A DNA stretch of 64,000 nucleotides from Sphingomonas sp. A2-49 (lineage in GTDB: Bacteria; Pseudomonadota; Alphaproteobacteria; Sphingomonadales; Sphingomonadaceae), in contig NZ_JAJLPA010000016.1 in NCBI RefSeq assembly GCF_025548555.1, positions 1 through 64,000 of the forward strand. Direction: 5' to 3'. The position numbers and the translations under genes are program-made. The notes beneath the pieces were generated by a model. That model ran no database searches. It had not been told where the DNA came from and saw only the letters and a program-made list of their open reading frames with translations. Below, piece after piece: positions 8,342 through 17,275 of the stretch (positions within the stretch are counted from its first letter, which is position 1; each line of letters starts with the position of its first letter).

Positions 8342-9034
8342 TCAGGCGCCCGAATCGAGCGAATAGCCCGCCGACCGTACCGTGCGGATCAGGTCGGGGC
8401 GATCGCCGACGTTGATCGCCTTGCGCAGGCGGCGGATGTGGACGTCGACGGTGCGGCTTTCGATGTCGCTGTCGTGGCCCCAGACCGCGTCGAGCAGCCG
8501 TTCGCGGCTGAACACCCAGCCGGGATGTTCCAGGAAGTGCTTGAGCAGGCGGAATTCGGTCGGCCCCAGCGGCACAACCTCGCCCGAGCGGCGGACCTTG
8601 TGGCCGACCGTATCCATCTCGATGTCGTCATAGGTCAGCGCCTCGCCGGCGAGCGCCGGACGGACGCGGCGCAGCACCGCGCTGACGCGGGCGACCAGTT
8701 CGCGCGGGGAAAAGGGCTTGGTGACGTAATCGTCGGCGCCCGTCTCCAGCCCGCGGATGCGGTCCTCCTCCTCGCCGCGCGCGGTCAGCATGATGATCGG
8801 CACGTTCTGCGTCTCGGTCATCCGGCGCAGGCGACGGCACACCTCGATGCCCGACAGTCCCTCGACCATCCAGTCGAGCAGCACGATGTCGGGCGCCTTT
8901 TCCTTGGCGAGCAGCAGCGCTTCTTCGCCGTCGGGGGTGTGCGCGACCTCGAAATCCTCGCGCTTGAAGTGATAGATCAGCAGTTCGGCGAGGGCGGCGT
9001 CGTCCTCGACCAGCAGCATGGATGCGCGTGCCAT
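8342..9034 (-). CDS. phoB: Phosphate regulon response regulator PhoB
   Basis: OmpR-family transcription factor, 230 aa. The receiver domain (about residues 5-120) has the acidic pair EDD, the phospho-acceptor Asp in IVLLDWMVEG and the Lys of VTKPFS. The C-terminal winged helix (about 135-228) ends with RTVDVHIRRLR and VRSAGYSL. It activates Pho-box promoters when phosphorylated by PhoR. Its ATG overlaps the phoU stop (TGATG), making it the last gene of the phoR-pstSCAB-phoU-phoB operon. Confidence 0.96.
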   Translation of the reverse strand: MARASMLLVEDDAALAELLIYHFKREDFEVAHTPDGEEALLLAKEKAPDIVLLDWMVEGLSGIEVCRRLRRMTETQNVPIIMLTARGEEEDRIRGLETGADDYVTKPFSPRELVARVSAVLRRVRPALAGEALTYDDIEMDTVGHKVRRSGEVVPLGPTEFRLLKHFLEHPGWVFSRERLLDAVWGHDSDIESRTVDVHIRRLRKAINVGDRPDLIRTVRSAGYSLDSGA

Positions 9035-9744
9035 CAGCGTTTGTCCTCGAAGTTGGCGCCGCCGCGGTCGCGGTCGGCCATCTGGGTGCCGGTAGCGGCG
9101 AAATAGACCATTTCGGCGACATTGGTGGCGTGGTCGCCGATCCGTTCCAGGTTCTTGGCGACGAACAGCAGGTGCGCGACCTGGCTGATCGTGCGCGGAT
9201 TCTCGACCATGTAGGTGACGAGCGTGCGGAAGATGCTGTCGTAGAAATCGTCGAGCGCGGCGTCGCTCTCGACCACCCGGATCGCCGCTTCCGCGTCGCG
9301 CGCGGCGAAGGCGTCGAGCGCGCGGCGCACCATGTCGCTCGCCATCCGCGCCATCGACGGCAGCAGCGAAATCGGCTCGATGCGGTGGTCGCCGCCCTCG
9401 TTGGTGCTGGCGATCATCGGCACGCGCTTGGCGATGTTCTTGGCATAGTCGCCGATCCGCTCGACCACCGCGGCGATCTTCAGCGCCGCCACCACCTCGC
9501 GCAGGTCGACCGCCATCGGTGCGCGCAGCGCGATGATCCGCACCGCCAGCCGCTCGACCTCCGCCTCGATCGCGTCGATCGCCTTGTCGTCGGCGCGCAC
9601 CCGCGCCGCGAGTTCGGGGTCGGGGCGGGCGAGCGCCTGCATCGCCAGCCCGATCGCGTCCTCGGCCAGCCCGCCCATCTGCGAGATCATGCCCCGCAGC
9701 TGGCCGATGTCGGCGTCGAACGCCTTGACGGTATGTTCAACCAT
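9034..9744 (-). CDS. phoU: Phosphate signalling protein PhoU
   Basis: 236-aa all-helical protein with the two PhoU repeats. The conserved VERIGDYAKNIAKR motif in the first repeat and its counterpart LERIGDHATNVAE in the second are the metal-binding signature. PhoU links the PstSCAB transporter to PhoR and is needed to silence the Pho response in high phosphate. It lies 12 bases after pstB and overlaps phoB by one base. Confidence 0.96.
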   Translation of the reverse strand: MVEHTVKAFDADIGQLRGMISQMGGLAEDAIGLAMQALARPDPELAARVRADDKAIDAIEAEVERLAVRIIALRAPMAVDLREVVAALKIAAVVERIGDYAKNIAKRVPMIASTNEGGDHRIEPISLLPSMARMASDMVRRALDAFAARDAEAAIRVVESDAALDDFYDSIFRTLVTYMVENPRTISQVAHLLFVAKNLERIGDHATNVAEMVYFAATGTQMADRDRGGANFEDKR

Positions 9745-9756
9745 GTGCGCCGATCC

Positions 9757-10515
9757 TTAGCCGTAGCGGCCGGTGATATAGTCGCGGGTGCGTTCCTCCC
9801 GCGGGTTGGTGAAGATGTCGCCGGTGCGCCCGAACTCGACCAGCCGGCCGAGGTGGAAGAAGGCGGTCTGCTGCGAGACGCGCGCCGCCTGCTGCATGTT
9901 GTGGGTGACGATGACGATCGCGTAGCGGCCCTTCAGCGCGTGGATCAGCTCCTCGATCTTCGCGGTCGCGATCGGATCGAGCGCGCTGCACGGCTCGTCC
10001 ATCAGGATCACCTCGGGATCGACCGCGATCGCGCGGGCGATGCACAGCCGCTGCTGCTGGCCGCCCGACAGCGCGGTGCCGCTGTCGCTCAGCCGGTCCT
10101 TCACCTCGTCCCACAATCCGGCGCGGCGCAGCGATTGCTCGACCATCGCGTCCAGGTCGGCGCGCGCCGTCGCCAGCCCGTGGATGCGCGGGCCGTAGGC
10201 GACGTTCTCGTAGATCGACTTGGGGAAGGGATTGGGCTTCTGGAACACCATGCCGACCCGTGCGCGCAGCTGCACGACGTCCATCGCGGGGGCATAGATA
10301 TCCTCGCCGTCGAGCAGGATCTGCCCCGTCACGCGCGCCGACGGCACCGTGTCGTTCATCCGGTTGAGCGTGCGCAGGAAAGTCGACTTGCCGCAGCCCG
10401 ACGGGCCGATGAAGGCGACGACATTGTCCTGCGTCACGTCGATCGAGACGTGGTCGATCGCCTGGTTGGCGCCGTAGAAGACGCTGACGTCGCGGGCGGA
10501 GATCTTGGGGGTCAC
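9757..10515 (-). CDS. pstB: Phosphate ABC transporter ATPase PstB
   Basis: ATP-binding subunit of the high-affinity phosphate importer, 252 aa. It shows Walker [10 protein letters not shown], the signature LSGGQQQR, Walker [14 protein letters not shown] and the switch histidine in THNM. The start is a GTG at 10515 that shares a GTGA overlap with the pstA stop. The same frame is open further upstream to 11658, but that part is only the shadow of pstA. Confidence 0.96.
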   Translation of the reverse strand: MTPKISARDVSVFYGANQAIDHVSIDVTQDNVVAFIGPSGCGKSTFLRTLNRMNDTVPSARVTGQILLDGEDIYAPAMDVVQLRARVGMVFQKPNPFPKSIYENVAYGPRIHGLATARADLDAMVEQSLRRAGLWDEVKDRLSDSGTALSGGQQQRLCIARAIAVDPEVILMDEPCSALDPIATAKIEELIHALKGRYAIVIVTHNMQQAARVSQQTAFFHLGRLVEFGRTGDIFTNPREERTRDYITGRYG

Positions 10516-11768
10516 CAGCGGGTCTCGAATCGGTTGCGGAGGTAGATGGCGAGGCCGTTCATCGCGAGCAGGAAGACGAGCAGCACGACGATCGCCGCCG
10601 ACGTCTTCTCGACGAAGCCGCGATCGACGTCGTCGGACCACAGGAAGATCTGCACCGGCAGCACGGTCGCCGGATCGGTCAGCCGCGACGGTGCGGCGGC
10701 GATGAAGGCACGCATGCCGATCATCAGCAGCGGCGCGGTCTCGCCCAGCGCCCGCGCCATGCCGATGATCGTGCCGGTCAGGATGCCGGGCAGCGCGAGC
10801 GGCAGGACGTGGTCGAACACCACCTGGACCGGGGAGGCGCCGACCGCCAGCGCGGCGTCGCGGATCGAGGGCGGCACCGCCTTGATCGCGTTGCGGCCGG
10901 CGATGACGATCACCGGCATCGTCATCAGCGCCAGCGTCAGCCCGCCGACCAGCGGCGCCGAGCGCGGCAGGTGCAGCGTGCCGAGGAACACCGCGAGGCC
11001 GAGCAGCCCGAAGATGATCGACGGGACCGCGGCCAAATTGTTGATCGACACCTCGATCAGGTCGGTCCAGCGGTTCCGCGGCGCATATTCCTCGAGGTAG
11101 AGCGCCGCCAGCACGCCGATCGGAAAGGCGAGGCCGATCGTGACGAGCATCGTGAGCAGCGATCCCTTGAAGGCGCCCCAGATGCCGACGCGGGTCGGGT
11201 CGGTCGAATCGGCCCCGGTGAGGAAGCCGAGGTTCCAGCCGGTGTCGAGCACGCCCCGCGCCGCCAGCCGGGCAACGATCGCCTCCGCCGCCGGGCTGCC
11301 GTCGTGCTTGGCGGCGACGTCGATCGCGCTCGCGACGGGCACGGCGATCGTCAGCCGGCCGTGCAGCACGGCGGGATCGTGCTCGATCCGGTCGCGCACC
11401 ACCAGCCACGCGCCGTCGGACAACAGCATCGTGCCGTCGCGGCCATAGGCCCGCACCGCCGCCGCATCGACCGCGGTTTCCAGCCCGGTGGCGGCGAGCG
11501 CCAGATCCGCGCCCGGGCCCTGCACCTGCGCCGCCGTCACGGGCAGCCGCGCCGCGGCGAGATCGACCGGCAGCAGCACGCGCGTGCTGCGGAACCCGCT
11601 CGCCCCCTGCCACAGCATGCTGGCGAGCAGGAAGGCGAGGAACCCCGCCGACAGCCATACCGCGGCAAGCCCCATCAGCCGGAAGCGGCGCTCGGCCGCA
11701 TAGCGCCGGCGCGTGCGACGCTGCACCGCCGCGGCCTTCCAGTCGGTCGGCTGGCGGGGGCTATTCAT
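10512..11768 (-). CDS. pstA: Phosphate ABC transporter permease PstA
   Basis: Inner-membrane permease of 418 aa. One transmembrane helix (about residues 30-52) is followed by a large periplasmic region to about residue 175, of the kind called DUF3333 in alphaproteobacterial PstA. Then comes the usual permease core with the EAA loop around [14 protein letters not shown]. It overlaps pstC by 8 bases and pstB by 4. E. coli PstA is about 296 aa, so the extra length is this periplasmic insert. Confidence 0.94.
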   Translation of the reverse strand: MNSPRQPTDWKAAAVQRRTRRRYAAERRFRLMGLAAVWLSAGFLAFLLASMLWQGASGFRSTRVLLPVDLAAARLPVTAAQVQGPGADLALAATGLETAVDAAAVRAYGRDGTMLLSDGAWLVVRDRIEHDPAVLHGRLTIAVPVASAIDVAAKHDGSPAAEAIVARLAARGVLDTGWNLGFLTGADSTDPTRVGIWGAFKGSLLTMLVTIGLAFPIGVLAALYLEEYAPRNRWTDLIEVSINNLAAVPSIIFGLLGLAVFLGTLHLPRSAPLVGGLTLALMTMPVIVIAGRNAIKAVPPSIRDAALAVGASPVQVVFDHVLPLALPGILTGTIIGMARALGETAPLLMIGMRAFIAAAPSRLTDPATVLPVQIFLWSDDVDRGFVEKTSAAIVVLLVFLLAMNGLAIYLRNRFETRW

Positions 11769-13137
11769 ACGCCTCGCGATACCGCTTCACGACGGTCAGC
11801 GCGACGATGTTGAGCGCCAGCGTGATAACGAACAGCGTCAGCCCGAGCGCGAAGGCGGCGAGCGTCTTGGCGCTGTCGAACTCCGCCTCGCCGGTCAGCA
11901 GGTCGACGATCTGCTTGGTGACGGTGGTGGTGCTGGCGAAGGGGTTGGCGGTAAGCGTCGCGACGCCCGATGCGGCCATGACGACGATCATCGTCTCGCC
12001 GATCGCCCGCGACACCGCGAGCAGGATGCCGCCGACCACGCCGGGCAGCGCCGCGGGCAGGATGACGCGGCGGATCGTCTCCGATTGCGTCGCGCCCATC
12101 GCCAGGCTGCCGTCGCGCATCGCGGCCGGAACCGCGGCGATCGCATCGTCGGCCATCGACGAGACGAAGGGGATAATCATGATCCCCATCACCGCGCCCG
12201 CCGCCAGCGCGCTTTCCGACGAGGCATCGGCGATGCCCAGCGCGAGGCCGAACTGGCGCACCGCGGGTGCCACGGTAAGCGCGGCGAAATAGCCGTAGAC
12301 GACGGTGGGCACGCCTGCGAGCATCTCCAGCACCGGCTTCATCCAGCGGCGGGTCGAGCCCTTTGCATATTGGGTCAGGTAGATGGCGCTCATCAGCCCG
12401 AACGGGATCGCCACCGCCATCGCGATCACCGCACCGATAAAGAAGGTCCCCCAGAACAGCGGCACCGCGCCGAGCGACGCGCCCGGATCGCGCGCATCGA
12501 TGACCTGCGGGCTCCAGTGCGTCCCGAACAGGAACTCGCCCACCGGCACGATGCGGAAGAAGCGCGCGGATTCGTACAGCAGCGACGCGACGATCCCGAC
12601 CGTGGTCAGGATCGCGATCAGCGATGCGGCGAGCAGCAGCAGCATGACGCCGCGCTCGACCTGCGTCCGCGCGGCGAAATCGGGGCGCACGCGCGTGAAG
12701 GCGACGCCGCCGCCGGTGAAGGCGAGCAGCAGCGCCGCGGCGGTCGCGATCCAGTCGTAGCGCGCCTGCGCGGCGGCATAGGCGGGGGCGAGGTCGCGCG
12801 ACAGCGCATGGAAGGCGCCGTGGCCCCGCCCGGCGGCGAGCGCCCGCGCCTCCGACAGGATCGACGCGCGCTCGAAGCCCGAGGCGGGCAGCGCCGCGGC
12901 GGCCGGGGTCGCGACGACCGCGTCGGTGACCAGCGCGGGCGAGGTGAGGCTCCACACGGCGAGGAACAGCAGCGGCGGCGCCAGCGCGCAGATCGCGACG
13001 AAATAGCCGTAATGGACAGGCAAAGCGGTGAACCGCGCCACCCCCGGCTTGCGGAACGTCGCCGCCCGCATGCGCGCCACGAGCCAGCCGATCAGCGCGA
13101 GCCCGACCACGACGATAACGATCGCGAGCCCGCTCAT
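11761..13137 (-). CDS. pstC: Phosphate ABC transporter permease PstC
   Basis: Second permease subunit, 458 aa, also longer than the E. coli protein (about 319 aa) through N-terminal extra helices and a soluble segment (about residues 55-140). The permease core holds YLTQYAKGSTRRWMKPVLE, MLAGVPTVVYGYFA and the EAA-type DGSLAMGATQSETIRR loop. It sits between pstS and pstA and forms the membrane channel with PstA. Confidence 0.95.
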   Translation of the reverse strand: MSGLAIVIVVVGLALIGWLVARMRAATFRKPGVARFTALPVHYGYFVAICALAPPLLFLAVWSLTSPALVTDAVVATPAAAALPASGFERASILSEARALAAGRGHGAFHALSRDLAPAYAAAQARYDWIATAAALLLAFTGGGVAFTRVRPDFAARTQVERGVMLLLLAASLIAILTTVGIVASLLYESARFFRIVPVGEFLFGTHWSPQVIDARDPGASLGAVPLFWGTFFIGAVIAMAVAIPFGLMSAIYLTQYAKGSTRRWMKPVLEMLAGVPTVVYGYFAALTVAPAVRQFGLALGIADASSESALAAGAVMGIMIIPFVSSMADDAIAAVPAAMRDGSLAMGATQSETIRRVILPAALPGVVGGILLAVSRAIGETMIVVMAASGVATLTANPFASTTTVTKQIVDLLTGEAEFDSAKTLAAFALGLTLFVITLALNIVALTVVKRYREAYE

Positions 13138-13261
13138 GCTGGCCGAAATCCGTCGGCCGGGAGTCGGGGGGTGGCAAGGCGCGCGCCGCCTGCCAGCGCT
13201 GCCCCTGCGGCGCGGTGAGCCCCGGAACCGGTCCGGGGTGACGGGGCGAGCGCATCGCGCG

Positions 13262-14308
13262 TCACGACGGCAGCGTCGCGGGATCGAGCGGCGTCTCGTC
13301 GGCCACGACTGCCGCCGCCTTCGCCCGCACCGCGGCGGGAGCGGCGATCAGGCCGCGGCGGACCAGCGGTCCCTGCGGTCCCCACGCGCCCGCATAGAGG
13401 CTCAGGAAAGTCGCGAGCCCCGGCACCGCGCGCAGGTGTGCGATCTTGACGTACAGGTAGAGCGGCCGCGATCCCGGATAGGCGCCGGCGGCAATCGTCG
13501 CATAGGTCGGGCGGACCCCGTCGATGGCGACGCCGTTCACGCTCGCTGCATTCTGTTCGAGATAGCTGTAGCCGAACACGCCGATCGCGGTCGGATTCGC
13601 CGCCAGCTTCTGCACGATCAGATTGTCGTTCTCGCCGGCGTCGACATAGGCGCCATCCTCGCGCACGCGGGTGCAGCGCGCCCTGTGCGCCTCCGGATCG
13701 AGCGCCTTCGCGGCCGGATCGGTCGCCTCGCAGCCCCGCGTCAGGATCAGTTCGGCGAGCGCGTCGCGCGTCCCGCTGGTCGCCGGGGGGCCATAGACCT
13801 GGATCGGCGTCGCCGGCAGCGCCGCGTTGACGTCGCGCCACAGCCGCGCGGTGTTGCGCCGCCCGAGCGGTGCTGCCGCGAGCGCGCGATACAGGTCGGC
13901 GGGGGTCAGCGTCATGCCCGGCCCGCCCTTCGCCTCGGCGAAGGCGATGCCGTCGATCCCGACCTGCACCTCCATCACCGGACCGACGCCGTTCGCCGCG
14001 CAGGCGGCATATTCGCCGCGTTTCATCCGCCGCGACGCATCCTCGATATCGGGATGGCCCGCGCCGACGCCCGCGCAGAACAGCTTCATCCCCGCGCCCG
14101 TGCCGGTCGATTCGATCACCGGCGCCTTCGCATCGGGATTGTTGGCGACGAACGTCTCGGCCACCAGCGTCGTGAACGGATAGACGGTCGACGATCCCAC
14201 CGCGGTGATCTGTTCGCGCGATCCGCCGCCGCCGCCGTCGGCCTGGTCCCGACAGGCCGCCAGGCCCAGGGCCGACGCGACGAAAAGGCCGAGAGAAGGA
14301 AGGCGCAT
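13262..14308 (-). CDS. pstS: Phosphate-binding protein PstS
   Basis: Periplasmic phosphate receptor, 348 aa. The N-terminus is a signal peptide with a lipobox-like LGLAAC, so it may be a lipoprotein (Cys about residue 19). The binding core begins with ITAVGSSTVYPFTTLVAETF and includes GTGAGMKLFCAG and PATSGTRDALAELIL, both typical of PstS. It is placed directly after phoR and before pstC. I see no convincing Pho box in the 54-base gap upstream. Confidence 0.94.
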   Translation of the reverse strand: MRLPSLGLFVASALGLAACRDQADGGGGGSREQITAVGSSTVYPFTTLVAETFVANNPDAKAPVIESTGTGAGMKLFCAGVGAGHPDIEDASRRMKRGEYAACAANGVGPVMEVQVGIDGIAFAEAKGGPGMTLTPADLYRALAAAPLGRRNTARLWRDVNAALPATPIQVYGPPATSGTRDALAELILTRGCEATDPAAKALDPEAHRARCTRVREDGAYVDAGENDNLIVQKLAANPTAIGVFGYSYLEQNAASVNGVAIDGVRPTYATIAAGAYPGSRPLYLYVKIAHLRAVPGLATFLSLYAGAWGPQGPLVRRGLIAAPAAVRAKAAAVVADETPLDPATLPS

Positions 14309-14362
14309 CGGGTTCCCGCAGGCGACCCCGAGTCGCCACGCCCCGCCTGTGTGACGGTTCGG

Positions 14363-15601
14363 TTACCCTTTGATGACACCCGTCCCGGACGCGGCGCGCG
14401 CGAGCGTTTCCGCCGGCGGGATCGCGACGGTCACGGTGGTGCCGATGCCGACCTTGCTCGCGATGTCGAGCCGGCCGCGATGCCGCTCGACGATATGCTT
14501 GACGATCGCAAGGCCGAGCCCGGTGCCGCCGACGCTGCGGCTGCGCCCGGCGTCGACGCGATAGAAACGCTCGGTCAGGCGCGGGATGTGCTGGGCGGCG
14601 ATCCCTTCGCCCTCGTCGGTGACGGCGAGGCGCAGCAGCCCCGACCGGTCGAGGCCGAGCTGCACCGTCACCGGCGTCCCGGCGCGGCCGTATTTCATCG
14701 CGTTGCCGATCAGGTTGTGGAGCAGCTGCGACAATTGCGCCTCGTCGCCGATCACTGCGGGCAACGCCGGCTCGACCGTGACCGCGACGTCGTCCGCCCG
14801 CGGGCTGCGCGCCGCCGCGATTTCCGCCACGACGTCGTCGAGCAATTCGCCGAGGTCGATCCGGGCGTCGGGCAGCCGGTATTTCTCCGCCTCGATCCGG
14901 CTGAGCGAGATCAGATCCTCGACCAGCCGCTGCATCCGCTGCGCCTCGGCGAACATCACGTCGAGGAAGCGCTTGCGCAAGGCCGGGTCCTCGCCCGCCT
15001 CCTCGTTCAGCGTCTCGATGAACCCCAGGATCGAGGCGAGCGGCGTGCGCAGTTCGTGGCTGGCGTTGGCGACGAAGTCGACGCGCATCTTTTCCGCCGC
15101 GTAATTGCCGCTGCGGTCGACCAGATGGACGATGCGCGCGCCATCGCCGGTCTCGCCGGTGCGCATCTCCCATTTCTGGTCGGGGGTGCCGAGCCCGACC
15201 AGCTCGACGGGGCGCCCCGGCAGCGGCGCGCCAGAGGTCAGGCGGTCGGCGGCGGCGGGATGGCGGATCGCGACGCGGACGTCCTCGTCGACGATATGAC
15301 GGCCGAGCAACGCCCTGGCCGCGGTATTGGCGCAGGTGACGATGCCGCCGCGGACCAGCAGCACGGGTTCGGCGATCACGTCGATCACCTCGGCCAGCAA
15401 CAGGTTGGCGTCGGGGGCACTGTGCCCGGTCGCCGCGATCCCCTCGTCGCCGCGGCCCATGGCGGCGAGGGCGGCGGCGACCGCCCCGACCAGCGCCACC
15501 GCCGCGCCGTCGATGCGCCCGTCCACCGCCAGCACGCCGATCGCGGCGGCGAGCGCGATCCCCAGCGCGCCGCTGAGCCGTCGGGCGAATCGGGACATCA
15601 T
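14363..15601 (-). CDS. phoR: Phosphate regulon sensor kinase PhoR
   Basis: Histidine kinase of 412 aa with two closely spaced N-terminal hydrophobic segments (about residues 8-45), a PAS-like sensor region, and the H-box ASHELRTPLASI. The ATPase domain has NLIGNAMKYG, DEGEGI and GTGLGLAIVKHIV. It phosphorylates PhoB in phosphate starvation. Two adjacent ATG codons (15601, 15598) are possible starts; the frame runs on to 15712 without protein-like sequence. It is first in the pst operon and divergent from the next cassette. Confidence 0.94.
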   Translation of the reverse strand: MMSRFARRLSGALGIALAAAIGVLAVDGRIDGAAVALVGAVAAALAAMGRGDEGIAATGHSAPDANLLLAEVIDVIAEPVLLVRGGIVTCANTAARALLGRHIVDEDVRVAIRHPAAADRLTSGAPLPGRPVELVGLGTPDQKWEMRTGETGDGARIVHLVDRSGNYAAEKMRVDFVANASHELRTPLASILGFIETLNEEAGEDPALRKRFLDVMFAEAQRMQRLVEDLISLSRIEAEKYRLPDARIDLGELLDDVVAEIAAARSPRADDVAVTVEPALPAVIGDEAQLSQLLHNLIGNAMKYGRAGTPVTVQLGLDRSGLLRLAVTDEGEGIAAQHIPRLTERFYRVDAGRSRSVGGTGLGLAIVKHIVERHRGRLDIASKVGIGTTVTVAIPPAETLARAASGTGVIKG

Positions 15602-15731
15602 GCGCGTCTGGCTAGCCGAGGTTGGCCGCGACGGGGAGGGGGATCGTCGGGCCTTGCCCCCGCGCGCCGGAAAGGCCGGGCGCTTGCCAGTGGTTAGCGA
15701 ATGTGAAAGCAAGATCCGCTAGCGGGGGGCC

Positions 15732-16154
15732 ATGAGCGACGAGACGCCTATCGAGGGCAACGATCCGACGGAGGGGGCGGCGGCGCCCCTGGCCGACCGC
15801 CGCCGCGTGCTGATGCTGGGCGCGATCACCGCGGGCGCGGTGGTGTCGATCCGGCCGGCGCTCGGCCAGACGGCGGGGTCGGTATTGACCTGCGAGATCC
15901 CGGTTCCCGACATGAGCCGAGCGGGCAGCTTCATCGATCCGACCGGGGCCGTCGTCCCTGCCGGGACCAAGGGCGCGTTCCCGCCCGCGCCCCGCCCGTT
16001 CAAGGGCGAGGAGGTGCGCCGCGCGCTCGCCGGCACGCAACTGCCCGGCACCAGCTACGAAAGCAACCGCGCCTATATCGGCTATATCCGCCGGCTCCAG
16101 CGCGGGCAGGGCGGCTTCACCTGTTTCGCCTCGTTGCAGATGCCGCGCGGCTGA
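15732..16154 (+). CDS. Secreted protein heading the HPr-rel-A cassette
   Basis: 140-aa protein of unknown function. An Arg-rich n-region (DRRRVLML, residues 22-29) precedes a hydrophobic stretch and an ALGQ cleavage site near residue 46, so export is likely, possibly by the Tat route. The mature part has two cysteines (C54, C131), a Pro-rich middle and a C-terminal block AYIGYIRRLQRGQGGF ending CFASLQMPRG. It is three bases upstream of the PqqD-like gene, in one unit with the kinase and nucleotidyltransferase genes. I infer it could be the substrate of that machinery; there is no direct evidence. Confidence 0.75.
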   Translation: MSDETPIEGNDPTEGAAAPLADRRRVLMLGAITAGAVVSIRPALGQTAGSVLTCEIPVPDMSRAGSFIDPTGAVVPAGTKGAFPPAPRPFKGEEVRRALAGTQLPGTSYESNRAYIGYIRRLQRGQGGFTCFASLQMPRG

Positions 16155-16157
16155 CCG

Positions 16158-16424
16158 TTGCGATACCGCGCCCCGCCACCCGAGGCGTTGCTGACCGCCG
16201 ACCTCGACGCGTTCACCGCCGTCTTCCATCGCCCGTCCGGGATCACCCACCTGCTCGCCAGCCCGGCGCCGGAGATCCTGGCGGTGCTGGGCGACGCCTC
16301 GCTCGACCTCGACGACCTGCTGGCGCGACTGGCCGGACGCTTCGCGCTCGCCGACGCGGATCGCGACGCGCTCGCCGCCCGGCTCGACGAATTGCGCGAG
16401 GCGGGGCTGGTCGAGGCGACATGA
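16158..16424 (+). CDS. PqqD-like peptide chaperone (HPr-rel-A system)
   Basis: 88-aa small protein resembling the PqqD fold used as a RiPP recognition element. An N-terminal beta region (FHRPSGITHLL, about residues 23-33) is followed by LDDLLARLAGRFAL and a last helix ARLDELREAGLVE. It fits the NCBI family described as HPr-rel-A system PqqD family peptide chaperone. The start is a TTG at 16158, since no ATG or GTG fits. It overlaps the kinase gene by an ATGA. PqqD proteins usually bind a leader peptide and present it to a modifying enzyme. Confidence 0.8.
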   Translation: MRYRAPPPEALLTADLDAFTAVFHRPSGITHLLASPAPEILAVLGDASLDLDDLLARLAGRFALADADRDALAARLDELREAGLVEAT

Positions 16425-17275
16425 GGCACAGCTTCACCGTGCGGATCGGCCCGATCGGCTTCCGGATCGGCAGCGACTGGCGCGCGCCGGTCGAGCAGCT
16501 GCGCGAGTTGTACCGCTTCTACCCGTCGCCGAACCTGCCCGATTTCACCGTGCGGCTGGAGGCGGGGCGGCCGTGGCGGCGCTGGATCCGCCCGTCGATC
16601 TGCATCGGCGGCGACCATATGCTGCCCGAGGCCGCGCCGTTGCCGCTGGCGCAGGGGCTGCTCGCCGCCGAAATGGCGATGAACCTGCAACTGGCGCTCG
16701 GCGGGCGACGGTTCCTGCTGCTCCACGCCTCCTGCGTCGAGCGCGACGGGCGCGCGGTGCTGATGACCGGCGAATCGGGCGCGGGCAAGTCGACGCTGGC
16801 GGTGCTGCTCGCCGCGCGCGGATGGCGGTTCATGGGCGACGAATTCGCCCTGATCGATCCCGACACCGGCCTCGTCCACGCCTTTCCCCGCCTCGTCAGT
16901 CTCAAGAACGAGGGCATCGCCGCCGCGCACGCGGCGCGCCCGGACGCGCAGCTCGGGCCGCTGCTGACGGGCACGCCCAAGGGCACCATCCGCCACATGG
17001 TCCCCGACGGACTCGCGGTCGGCGCCATGGACGAGCCCGCCCGGCCCGCGCTGCTGCTGTTCCCCCGCTTCGGTGCGGCGGCGGACGTGCGTGCGGTCCG
17101 GCCGAGCGAAGCCTTCGTGCGGCTGACGCAGGCGTCGACCAATTACGTCGCGCTGGGCGAGGCGGGGTTCGGCGCGCTCACCCGCCTGGTCCGCGACGTG
17201 CCCGCGCGTGCGATCGATTATCCCGACGGCGCGGCGGCGGTGGCGCAGGTGGAGGCGGCGTGGCGGACGCTCTGA
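16421..17275 (+). CDS. HprK-related kinase A
   Basis: 284-aa protein related to HPr kinase/phosphorylase. It has the P-loop GESGAGKST (residues 117-125) preceded by an LHASCVERDG strand as in HprK, and a Walker B-like MGDEFALID near 138-146. It lacks the N-terminal HprK domain and no HPr gene is nearby, so the target is unlikely to be HPr. HprK-like kinases in lasso-peptide clusters phosphorylate the peptide C-terminus, which suggests a peptide target here. It overlaps both neighbours (4 and 16 bases), indicating strict co-expression. Confidence 0.85.
   Translation: MRHSFTVRIGPIGFRIGSDWRAPVEQLRELYRFYPSPNLPDFTVRLEAGRPWRRWIRPSICIGGDHMLPEAAPLPLAQGLLAAEMAMNLQLALGGRRFLLLHASCVERDGRAVLMTGESGAGKSTLAVLLAARGWRFMGDEFALIDPDTGLVHAFPRLVSLKNEGIAAAHAARPDAQLGPLLTGTPKGTIRHMVPDGLAVGAMDEPARPALLLFPRFGAAADVRAVRPSEAFVRLTQASTNYVALGEAGFGALTRLVRDVPARAIDYPDGAAAVAQVEAAWRTL

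Noticed and set aside
9757-11658. 633-codon frame that would fuse a long N-terminus to PstB
   Set aside because: The part before 10515 overlaps pstA in another frame and is Arg/Ala-rich; PstB is complete from the GTG at 10515.
14309-14362. Pho box upstream of pstS
   Set aside because: I looked for two CTGTCAT-like repeats. Only a weak CCGTCACAC is seen on the minus strand, too poor to call.
16573-17259. N-terminal extension of the nucleotidyltransferase
   Set aside because: The upstream part is a shadow of the HprK-related kinase gene; family similarity starts after 17260.
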